The notes under the pieces are model-generated. The model was not told the origin of the DNA and searched no databases. It saw only the letters and a program-made list of their open reading frames with translations. From Amycolatopsis sp. CA-126428 (GTDB taxonomy: Bacteria; Actinomycetota; Actinomycetes; Mycobacteriales; Pseudonocardiaceae): 64,000 nt of DNA. The position numbers and the translations under genes are program-made. The stretch is taken from positions 186,001-250,000 of the forward strand of contig NZ_PPHF01000030.1 of NCBI RefSeq assembly GCF_002904335.1, written 5' to 3'. Positions within the stretch are counted from its first letter, which is position 1; each line of letters opens with the position of its first letter. This document shows, one piece after another, positions 34,855 to 41,852 of the stretch.

Positions 34855-34909
34855 TATCGGAAACCGCGTACGTGCCGGCAACACCGCGCTGCCTTGACTG
34901 AGGGCCATG
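34855..34909 (+). promoter_or_regulatory. VanR-regulated promoter of vanY (copy 2 of the 55-bp element)
   Basis: Gap-free 84 percent match to the vanH promoter, keeping the same distance to the ATG. Just upstream, TATCGG occurs twice (34843 and 34855), 12 bases apart, which could extend the VanR site toward the divergent vanR promoter. Confidence 0.7.
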
Positions 34910-35383
34910 ACCTCCAGTCAACGCACGTCCCTCGGCCGGGGACACGGCGCCGTCCCGGCCGGTCTGCCGGTCTTCGACGACGAATCCCCGGCCGTGGCCA
35001 ACCTCGAGCCCGAGCTGCTCGACGCCCTGCGCCGGGCCGCGGCGGGTGCCGCGGCCGACGGCGTGGCGTTCGTCGTCAACGGCGGCTGGCGTTCCTGGGC
35101 GTACCAGGAGCAGCTCCGGCGTCAGGGGATCGCGAAGCACGGCTCGGAAGCGGCCGCGGCCCGCTGGGTGACGACCCCGGACCGGTCGGCGCACGTGCGG
35201 GGACAGGCGGTCGACGTCGGCCCGCCGGCGGCCCGGAAGTGGCTGGCCGAGCACGGCGCCCGGTACGGGCTGTGCCAGGTCTACCGCAACGAACCGTGGC
35301 ACTACGAACTGCGGCCCGAAGCCGTCGAACACGGCTGCCCGCCGATGTACGCCGATCCGTCGCAGGACCCGCGGATGCGGTGA
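34907..35383 (+). CDS. vanY: D-Ala-D-Ala carboxypeptidase VanY (M15 family)
   Basis: 158 residues. Zinc-peptidase motifs SAHVRGQAVDVG and EPWHYEL are those of the M15B/VanY group. There is no signal peptide or membrane anchor visible, as in some actinomycete VanY-type enzymes, so export is uncertain. It would trim terminal D-Ala from residual pentapeptide. Its stop codon directly abuts the stop of the convergent NmrA-like gene. Confidence 0.93.
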   Translation: MTSSQRTSLGRGHGAVPAGLPVFDDESPAVANLEPELLDALRRAAAGAAADGVAFVVNGGWRSWAYQEQLRRQGIAKHGSEAAAARWVTTPDRSAHVRGQAVDVGPPAARKWLAEHGARYGLCQVYRNEPWHYELRPEAVEHGCPPMYADPSQDPRMR

Positions 35384-36226
35384 TCACGCGAAGTCCGCCG
35401 CGTGGTCACGCGCCCATTCCGCGAGCGTGCGGGCGGGCCGGCCGGTCAGCTGAGATACGGTCGGCCGCACGACGTCGGGCGTCTCGACCGTGTCCGACCA
35501 GTGGCGCAGCAGCATCGAGATGATGTCGTCGCCGACGCCGTAGGAGCGCATTTCGGTGCGGAACTCGTCCGGCGTGGTCTCGGTGAAGTGCAGCTCCCGG
35601 CCGATGGCCGTGCCGATCGCGGCGAGCTGCTCGATCCTGGTCAGCGCCTGCGGGCCGGTCATCGGGTAGTGCCGGCCGGCGTGGCCCGGCTCGGTCAGCA
35701 CCACCGCGGCGACGGCGGCGATGTCGGCCTCGTGGATCGGGGCTTGCGCGGACGTCGGGTACGGCCCGCGAACGCCACCGGTGAACCGGATCGGCTGGGC
35801 CCAGGGCAGCAGGTTGCCGGCGAAGGTGCCGGGCCGCAGGATCGTCCAGTCCGCCCCGCTGTCGCGGACGGCGTCCTCGATCGCGCTGTGGTGCACCTGG
35901 CTGGCCGACCCGTGGTCGCGCTCGTGCTCGAGGGCGGCGGCCAGCGAGGAGAGCAGCACCAGGTGCACATCGGCTGCCTTGATGAAGCCGGCCACCCCCG
36001 GGGCCGGGAAGACGAAGGCGCTGTCGACGCCGTCGAACAGGCCCTCCGGCGGCGCGGCGGCCAGGTCACCCGCGACCAGTTCGACCTCCGAGGGCAGGCC
36101 GGCCGCTTCGGGGGAGCGGGTCAGCGCTCGCACGTGGTGCCCGCCGGCGAGCAGTTCGCCGACCAGGTGGCGGCCGACGGTGCCGGTGGCGCCGGTGACG
36201 AGGACGGTCTTGGTGTGGGTGGTCAT
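35384..36226 (-). CDS. NmrA-like NAD(P)-binding protein
   Basis: 280 residues. Atypical SDR with TVLVTGATGTVGRHLVGEL at the N-terminus and the NmrA-type WTILRPGTFAGNL region. No catalytic Tyr-x3-Lys is evident, so it may be a redox sensor or an ene/quinone reductase. It is divergent from a WYL-domain regulator 62 bases away, which probably controls it. Confidence 0.88.
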   Translation of the reverse strand: MTTHTKTVLVTGATGTVGRHLVGELLAGGHHVRALTRSPEAAGLPSEVELVAGDLAAAPPEGLFDGVDSAFVFPAPGVAGFIKAADVHLVLLSSLAAALEHERDHGSASQVHHSAIEDAVRDSGADWTILRPGTFAGNLLPWAQPIRFTGGVRGPYPTSAQAPIHEADIAAVAAVVLTEPGHAGRHYPMTGPQALTRIEQLAAIGTAIGRELHFTETTPDEFRTEMRSYGVGDDIISMLLRHWSDTVETPDVVRPTVSQLTGRPARTLAEWARDHAADFA

Positions 36227-36288
36227 GCTGTCGATGGTGCAGGCTATTGCGGCAACATCCTTGCCTTGATCCGGCGCAGTGTGGAGCC

Positions 36289-37212
36289 ATGCCGAACCCG
36301 ACCGCTCGCCTGCTGGCGTTGCTGACCCTGCTGCAGACCCGCCCGTCGTGGACCGGCGCGGAACTCGTCGAGCTGCTCGAAGTCAGTCCCCGGACCGTGC
36401 GCTACGACATCCGGAAGCTGCGTGACCTCGGCTATCCCGTCGAGGCGATTTCCGGGGTCGCCGGCGGCTACCGGCTGAGTGCCGGGACGTCCATGCCGCC
36501 GCTGCAGCTCGACGACGACGAAGCCGTGGCCATCGTCATCGCGCTGCGGACGGCCACCGGCAGTGCTTCGCTGGGCGAAGCCGCGGGGACCGCCCTGGTG
36601 AAGCTCGAACAGGTCTTGCCGCGGCGGCTGCGGGGGCGGGTCTCGGCCATGCGCCGGTACACGGAGACTGCGCGAGCTTCCGGTGGCGTCGACCCCGACC
36701 TGCTGATCTTCCTCGCCGGCGCCTGCCGCGACCACCGCCGGATCCGGTTCGGCTACCGGACGCGGGACGACACGGAGTCCCGGCGCGAGGTGGAGCCGCA
36801 CCGCGTCGTCCAGGTGGGACGGCGGTGGTACCTCGTCGCCTTCGACCCGGCCCGCGACGGCTGGCGGCAGTTCCGGCTCGACCGGATGACAGTCCAGCGC
36901 CCGGAAGGCGCGAGGTTCGTCCCGCGCGAGGCGCCTTCCGTGGCCGACGTGGTGCACGGCATCGACGCCGTCTTCGGCCGCCACCGCGCCGTTGTCCTGG
37001 TTCACGCACCGGCCGCTCAGATCACGGCCAGGCTGCCGCCGACCGTGCCCGTCGAGCTGGTGGACGACGAACACTGCCGCGTGCACGCGACGGGCGAGTC
37101 ACCGGGCGCGCTCGCGCTCAACCTGCTGATGCTGGACGCGGACTTCGAGCTCGAGCAGTCCTCGCCCGGGCTCGACGCCGCCCTCGCCACCCTCCGGCGG
37201 CGGCTCGGCTGA
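36289..37212 (+). CDS. WYL-domain (YafY-type) transcriptional regulator
   Basis: 307 residues. DeoR-like helix-turn-helix (LVELLEVSPRTVRYDIRKL) followed by the wing (GVAGGYRLS), then the WYL domain with RRWYLVAFDPARDGW and a C-terminal WCX region. WYL proteins bind nucleotides or nucleic acid and are common in defence loci. It lies between the divergent NmrA-like gene and the convergent three-gene ParA/SAP/HEPN operon, whose stop is 4 bases away. Simple synteny favours control of the NmrA-like gene. Confidence 0.92.
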   Translation: MPNPTARLLALLTLLQTRPSWTGAELVELLEVSPRTVRYDIRKLRDLGYPVEAISGVAGGYRLSAGTSMPPLQLDDDEAVAIVIALRTATGSASLGEAAGTALVKLEQVLPRRLRGRVSAMRRYTETARASGGVDPDLLIFLAGACRDHRRIRFGYRTRDDTESRREVEPHRVVQVGRRWYLVAFDPARDGWRQFRLDRMTVQRPEGARFVPREAPSVADVVHGIDAVFGRHRAVVLVHAPAAQITARLPPTVPVELVDDEHCRVHATGESPGALALNLLMLDADFELEQSSPGLDAALATLRRRLG

Positions 37213-37216
37213 GCGG

Positions 37217-38548
37217 CTACGCCGGGGCGCGGTACCGGTGCAGCAGCATGGTGAAGTTCCGCAGCTTTTCGACCGCGTCTTCGGAGACCGGATCCGGGTG
37301 GAAGTGCATCACGCTGTTGCGGATGCGCCGGATCTCGTCGAGGCGGTCGACGAACTTCTGCCGGTCCAGCGGCCAGCCGAGCCGGTCCCAGATCTCCTTG
37401 TTCTCCAGGATCCGCTGGTAGTCGCCGAAGCCCAGCTGGTCGAACTCCGCGATCGCCCGGCCGCACAGCGGCTGGACGGTCGGGATGTCCAGCGAGCACC
37501 GCAGGATCCAGCGGAGCGTCTGGTCCAGCTCGCCCAGCTGGAAGAACGGGGTGGCCATCTCGCCGTAGCGCCGGGCGACGTCCGCGGTCGTGACGATGCC
37601 CTTCACGGCCTTGCTTTCGTCCGTGACGAGGACGAACTCGCGCTGCTGGAGGGTGGGCAGGACGTCGAAGAGGTCGCGGTCGTAGGCGACGACTTCGGCG
37701 CGGACGATCGCGTCGGCGACGGCCGCGCCGGGTTTCCGGTGCATCGCCTGGGCGATCGAGCGCCACGTCACGGCGCCGCGGGGGTTGCGCGGGCCGCTCA
37801 GCACGGCGAGCTGCGAGTAGTCGTTGAGGAGCATGGTGGTGATCGCTTCTTCGAGCGAACTGCTGGGCCCGACGGACCCGACGCCGTCGAGCGGTGTCAG
37901 GTTGCCCACCGTCAGGCGGACGTTCAGGTCGTCGCCGCCCTCGTCGTCTTCGGCGGGCGGCAGGGGGTCGGGTGCCGGCGGGACTTCCGTTTCGTCCCGG
38001 GGTGTGGTCAAGGTGACCACGGTGTCGAGCGTGACCGCGCGGAAGCCGGGGGACGTCACCAGCCCGTGGTTGGCCAGGTCCGCTTCGATCTGGCTGATCT
38101 GGTCGCCGCGATCGGCCACGCCCCACAGCTTCAGCAGCTCGCGGACGGTGATGCGCTCGGGGTCACCCTGGTCGGCGCGGGTGCGGGCCTGCCGCAAGCG
38201 CTCGTGGACGCGCTGCGGCGCTCGGTCTTCGGTCTGCGGGTTCGCGGCCGAGATCGCCTGGTCGAGGAACTCCTGGCGCACCGAATCCAGCAGGCGCTTC
38301 TCGTCCACCACCACCCAGGCCCGCCAGCCGTCCACCGCGCGCATCCCGGCGGCCACCATCGCCGCGCGGGAGGGCGACCGGAACTCCTCACCGTCGGGTT
38401 CGAGCCGGATCCGGCCGGTGCCGGTGACGGTCGCGTCGAAGGTCGCACCGATGCGCTTGCGCTTGAACCTGAGTTTCGCCCCCGCCTTGAGCAGCCCGGC
38501 TTCCAGCAGGTCCGGCACCGTGACGCGGCGGCCGCCGATCAGGTACAT
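37217..38548 (-). CDS. RAMA + CBS-pair + HEPN protein, predicted effector of a ParA/SAP/HEPN system
   Basis: 443 residues. Residues 1-90 resemble the RAMA domain of restriction-associated proteins (TVPDLLEAGLLKAGAKLRF, SPSRAAMVAAG, WRAWVVVD), thought to read modified DNA. Residues about 200-330 form a CBS pair (SSSLEEAITTML, FVLVTDESKAVKGIVTTADV). The last 110 residues look like a helical HEPN domain with the RNase motif R-x4-H, Arg410-Asn-Ser-Val-Met-His415. The ATG at 38548 has GAGGG 7 bases upstream; a GTG at 38569 would overlap the SAP gene. The domain combination fits a sensor-regulator-toxin, but activity is unproven. Confidence 0.75.
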   Translation of the reverse strand: MYLIGGRRVTVPDLLEAGLLKAGAKLRFKRKRIGATFDATVTGTGRIRLEPDGEEFRSPSRAAMVAAGMRAVDGWRAWVVVDEKRLLDSVRQEFLDQAISAANPQTEDRAPQRVHERLRQARTRADQGDPERITVRELLKLWGVADRGDQISQIEADLANHGLVTSPGFRAVTLDTVVTLTTPRDETEVPPAPDPLPPAEDDEGGDDLNVRLTVGNLTPLDGVGSVGPSSSLEEAITTMLLNDYSQLAVLSGPRNPRGAVTWRSIAQAMHRKPGAAVADAIVRAEVVAYDRDLFDVLPTLQQREFVLVTDESKAVKGIVTTADVARRYGEMATPFFQLGELDQTLRWILRCSLDIPTVQPLCGRAIAEFDQLGFGDYQRILENKEIWDRLGWPLDRQKFVDRLDEIRRIRNSVMHFHPDPVSEDAVEKLRNFTMLLHRYRAPA

Positions 38549-38565
38549 CGAACGGCCCTCGGCGG

Positions 38566-39129
38566 TCACCACTTCCGCAGCCCGGCGAACTTGCGCCGGG
38601 CCCCGATGGCCTGCTTGAGCACCCGCTTCGTCAGTTCCTTCTGGCTCAAGCGGTCCACCCGGGTGAGCTGCAGCTCGGCGGCGACGGCGAGCAGGCTCTC
38701 CCGATCGAGGTGCTGCGCGTCCAGGTAGGACGCGCCTTCGTCTTCGGTTTCGGTTTCCCGCAGGCGCGAGGCGATGGCGGCCGCGTCGACGTCCGATCTC
38801 GCGATGACCGGCGGCGGCGGACTGGCGACCGGCCGCGGCGCAGCGGGGGCGGGTGGCGGCGGCGGTTCGGCCGGGGGTGCGCCGGAGCCGGGGTTGGTGA
38901 GCAGCTCGATCAACTCGGCCTTTCTGAGCTTGCCGAACGGGCCCAAGCCGCGCTCCTTGGCCAGCGCCTTCAGCTCGGGAACAGTCAGTTTCGACAGATC
39001 CCGGGGCAGCCCGGCCACCGCGAGCCGGGCCGTCCCGCCGAGGATGGCTTCCAGCGTGGCCTCGTCCTGCTGGGCCAGAAATTCGTACACGCGGGCCTGC
39101 AACGCCGCCAGCTTCTTCAGTTCGCTCAC
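38566..39129 (-). CDS. SAP/Rho_N-type small protein of the ParA/SAP/HEPN operon
   Basis: 187 residues. Residues 45-82 form a clear SAP/Rho_N-like helix-extended-loop-helix (LTVPELKALAKERGLGPFG, KLRKAELIELL). A second, weaker copy is at about 142-172 (DRESLLAVAAELQLTRVDRL, SQKELTKRVL). A Pro/Ala-rich linker separates them. Such motifs bind DNA or RNA, so this could be an adaptor between the ATPase and the RAMA/CBS/HEPN protein. It overlaps parA by 4 bases and nearly abuts the downstream gene. Confidence 0.75.
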   Translation of the reverse strand: MSELKKLAALQARVYEFLAQQDEATLEAILGGTARLAVAGLPRDLSKLTVPELKALAKERGLGPFGKLRKAELIELLTNPGSGAPPAEPPPPPAPAAPRPVASPPPPVIARSDVDAAAIASRLRETETEDEGASYLDAQHLDRESLLAVAAELQLTRVDRLSQKELTKRVLKQAIGARRKFAGLRKW

Positions 39130-40064
39130 CGGCGGTCACCGGACAGCGAAAGCGCGCCGAGGACCTCGTCGACGAGCTCGTCGAATTCCCGCACGACGTT
39201 GTCCCGGCCGGCGGCGCGCAGCATGGCCGGCACGCCGTTTTCGCCCGCGTCCCCGAAGTGGGAGCTGTTGCGGACGTAGCTCTTCAGCACCGGAACCTGG
39301 GAGTTCGCCTGCACTTCCTCGAAGTAGCGGTGCTGGGCGGCCGTCACCTGCTGGGCGTAGATCTGCACCATGGTGAACACCACGCCGAGGAATTCCGGCT
39401 CGATCGGCTCGTGGTCCCGGTCGCCGCCCTTGTGGTGGACGAAGTCGTTGAACTGCTGCGTCAGGCCGGTGCAGTTGCCCACCAGGTAGTCCAGCCCCAA
39501 CGTGGACAGGTAGTCCGCCTTGGCCGGGACGAGGATGTGCTCGCTCGCGACGATCGCCGTCTTGGTGACGAGGCCGAAGTTCGGGGCGCAGTCGATGAGG
39601 ACCAGGTCGTACTCGGCGAAGAAGCTGTCGGCCAGTGCCTGGCGCAGGCAGCCGTGCAGGTCCAGGAACCGCCGCTTCGATCCGTCGAGGGTGGTCGTCC
39701 CGCCGAGCAGCGCGGCGAGTTCGAGGTCGATGTCGATCAGGCCGAGGTGGGAGGAGATCAGGTCGAGCCGGCCGCCGGTGCCGTCGAGGACGGCGTTCAC
39801 CCGGTCCGGCGACACGACGAGCTGGGGCAGCGGGATGTCCCGGCCGGGCATTTCGGCCCCGTACCACTGCTTGATCGTGCGCTGGTCCGCGAGGCGCTCG
39901 TGCCAGTCGTCGATCGAGAAGAACGAGAAGGTGAGGTTGGTCTGCGGATCGAGGTCGAGCAGGAGAACGCGCAGGCCGCGGCTCGCCGCCACCGCCCCGA
40001 GGTTGGCGGTCAGCGTCGTCTTGCCCACGCCGCCCTTGTAGTTCATGACCGCCACGACCCGCAT
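39126..40064 (-). CDS. ParA/Soj-like P-loop ATPase of the ParA/SAP/HEPN operon
   Basis: 312 residues. Deviant Walker A MNYKGGVGKTTLTANLGAV (Lys in KGGVGKT), LLLDLDPQTNL, and VLIDCAPNFGLVT Walker B. Inserts such as WHERLADQRTIKQWYG distinguish it from chromosomal Soj. No parB or parS-like repeat is adjacent, which argues against plasmid or chromosome partition. It is the first gene of a three-gene overlapping operon, with GGGAGGG just before its ATG. A role in positioning or activating the downstream proteins is inferred. Confidence 0.85.
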   Translation of the reverse strand: MRVVAVMNYKGGVGKTTLTANLGAVAASRGLRVLLLDLDPQTNLTFSFFSIDDWHERLADQRTIKQWYGAEMPGRDIPLPQLVVSPDRVNAVLDGTGGRLDLISSHLGLIDIDLELAALLGGTTTLDGSKRRFLDLHGCLRQALADSFFAEYDLVLIDCAPNFGLVTKTAIVASEHILVPAKADYLSTLGLDYLVGNCTGLTQQFNDFVHHKGGDRDHEPIEPEFLGVVFTMVQIYAQQVTAAQHRYFEEVQANSQVPVLKSYVRNSSHFGDAGENGVPAMLRAAGRDNVVREFDELVDEVLGALSLSGDRR

Positions 40065-40187
40065 GCGCCCTCCCCGGTGCTTTCGTGCCTGGGGCCCGTT
40101 TGTATTACGCGCGCGGCCGGACCGGCGCGAATCACCGGCAACTGTCCGGGAACTGTCCACGATCTGCCCACTGTCCCGGGGCTGGGG

Positions 40188-41486
40188 CTAGCGGGGAACC
40201 GCCGTCATCGGGAGACTGTCGGGATAGGCGGCGGAGGTGAACTTCACCCGGACCGGCTTGCCCGCCACCGGTACCAGCCGCCAGCGCGCGGCCACCGTGG
40301 CGACCGTGATGACGATTTCGTTCTGGGCGAAGCGGTTTCCGATGCACTGCCGGGTCCCCGCCCCGAACGGCACGAACGCGCCCTTCGGGATCGTCGCCGC
40401 CCGGGCCGGTTCCCAGCGGTCCGGGTCGAACCGGTCCGGGTCGGTGAACGACGTGGGGTCGTGGTGGAGCGCGTGCGGGCTGACGATCACTTCGGCGCCC
40501 TCCGGCAGGCGGGTGCCGCCGAGGTCGACTTCGGTGAGGGTGCGGCGCATCAGCATCCAGAGCGGGTACTGCCGCAGCACTTCGTCGACCACCTGCCGGA
40601 CGTAGGTCAGCCGGGGGAGGTCGTCGATGGTGACCGGGCGGCCGCCCAGCACCTCGTCGAGCTCGGTGTGCACCCGCGCCTCGATGTCCGGGCGCCGGCC
40701 GAGCTCGTGGAACGTCCAGGCCAGCGCCAGCGCCGTCGTCTCGATGCCGGCGGTGAGCAGGGTGAGCACCTCGTCCCGCGCCTGCTCGTCGGTCATGCCG
40801 GCCAGCAGCAACGTCGACAGCAGGTCGCCGCGGTCGGTGCCTTCGCGCCGCCAGTCGCGGATCACCTCGATGACGATCCCCTGCATCCGGGCGATCGCCT
40901 CGTCGAACCGGCGGTTGCCGGGCACCGGGAGCTTTTCGACGAACTTGGGCGACAACGCGCGAATCATTCCCTGCTGGATGATCACGTAAATCGAACGGCG
41001 GGCTTCGGCGATCGCGGCTTTTCCCAGTTCGGTGGAAAACAGTGCTTCACCGACGATCGTCACCGCGAGGCTCTGCAGGTCGTCGTCGATCTCCCGCACT
41101 TCGCCGGCTCGCCACGAGCCGCTCATCTCCGCCGCCGCGCGCCGCATGATCTCCGCGTACGCGGTCAGGCGGTCGCGGTGGAACGCCGGTTGCATCAGCC
41201 GGCGCTGCCGCAGATGGAAGTCGCCGTTCGAAAGCACCAAGCCATTTCCGACGAACGGCCGGAACTTGTCGAACATGGCGCCCTTGCGAAACTTCGGCCC
41301 CTCGTTGACCAGCACTTCGTGGGCCAATCGCGGGCTCGCGACGAAGTAGACGGGCGCCGGACCGAGATAGAGCTTCACGATCTCGCCGTGCGCGGGCAAT
41401 GCGTCGGTGAATGCGAAGCGTTGCCGGAGGAGTGCCGGAGTGTGCCCGAGAAAAGGCCACCGGCCCGGTGCGACCGGGACGCCCAT
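40188..41486 (-). CDS. Cytochrome P450
   Basis: 432 residues. Haem-binding loop FGAGTRQCIG with Cys381, K-helix VVDEVLRQYP (EVLR in place of the usual ExxR) and I-helix LTAGIETTALAL, where Ile replaces the usual Gly/Ala-His/Asp neighbour. It resembles bacterial fatty-acid or CYP102/CYP4-like monooxygenases rather than macrolide P450s. The ATG at 41486 has GGGGAG 6 bases upstream; an ATG 21 bases earlier is possible. No redox partner or biosynthetic genes are adjacent. Substrate unknown. Confidence 0.92.
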   Translation of the reverse strand: MGVPVAPGRWPFLGHTPALLRQRFAFTDALPAHGEIVKLYLGPAPVYFVASPRLAHEVLVNEGPKFRKGAMFDKFRPFVGNGLVLSNGDFHLRQRRLMQPAFHRDRLTAYAEIMRRAAAEMSGSWRAGEVREIDDDLQSLAVTIVGEALFSTELGKAAIAEARRSIYVIIQQGMIRALSPKFVEKLPVPGNRRFDEAIARMQGIVIEVIRDWRREGTDRGDLLSTLLLAGMTDEQARDEVLTLLTAGIETTALALAWTFHELGRRPDIEARVHTELDEVLGGRPVTIDDLPRLTYVRQVVDEVLRQYPLWMLMRRTLTEVDLGGTRLPEGAEVIVSPHALHHDPTSFTDPDRFDPDRWEPARAATIPKGAFVPFGAGTRQCIGNRFAQNEIVITVATVAARWRLVPVAGKPVRVKFTSAAYPDSLPMTAVPR

Positions 41487-41666
41487 GCGTACTCCCCGTT
41501 GCGCCATTGTGCGGATTTCCCCAGGAGACGGCTTACGGTAGGCGCGCCCGGGCGAACCGGACAGTGCCCGATCGGGTGGTGTGGGCTCACGCGGATGGCC
41601 CAGTAGCCGGACCGCGGGGAATCGCTAAGCTCTTTCCGGTCCGACTGAACTGAGAAGGTGTTGTTC

Positions 41667-41852
41667 GTGACACGATCACCGGAATGGACCCCACCGGGTA
41701 TCGAAATCCCCGGGCCGGTCCGCGCTTGCGCTGCTCAGGGGATCTCGCGAACGCGCGCCGGGGTTTTCGCGCTTTCCGCCGGATTCGATATCGTCGAAGC
41801 CGGATCGGCCGGCCGATCCGCGACGAACGCCGGAATCGGCCGCAAGATCTGA
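41667..41852 (+). CDS. Possible short upstream ORF coupled to the GGDEF/EAL gene
   Basis: 61 codons from a GTG with GAGAAGG 8 bases upstream, ending TGATG so that its stop overlaps the next ATG by one base. The peptide starts VTRSPEWTPPGIEIPGPV and has no recognised domain. The ribosome site and overlap suggest translational coupling or a leader. It could equally be a remnant. The 344-base gap between the P450 and GGDEF/EAL genes holds nothing else I can support. Confidence 0.4.
   Translation: MTRSPEWTPPGIEIPGPVRACAAQGISRTRAGVFALSAGFDIVEAGSAGRSATNAGIGRKI

Noticed and set aside
39126..40064. Reading the ParA-like gene as a chromosome or plasmid partition system
   Set aside because: No parB gene or parS-like repeats nearby, and the operon partners are SAP and RAMA/CBS/HEPN proteins instead.
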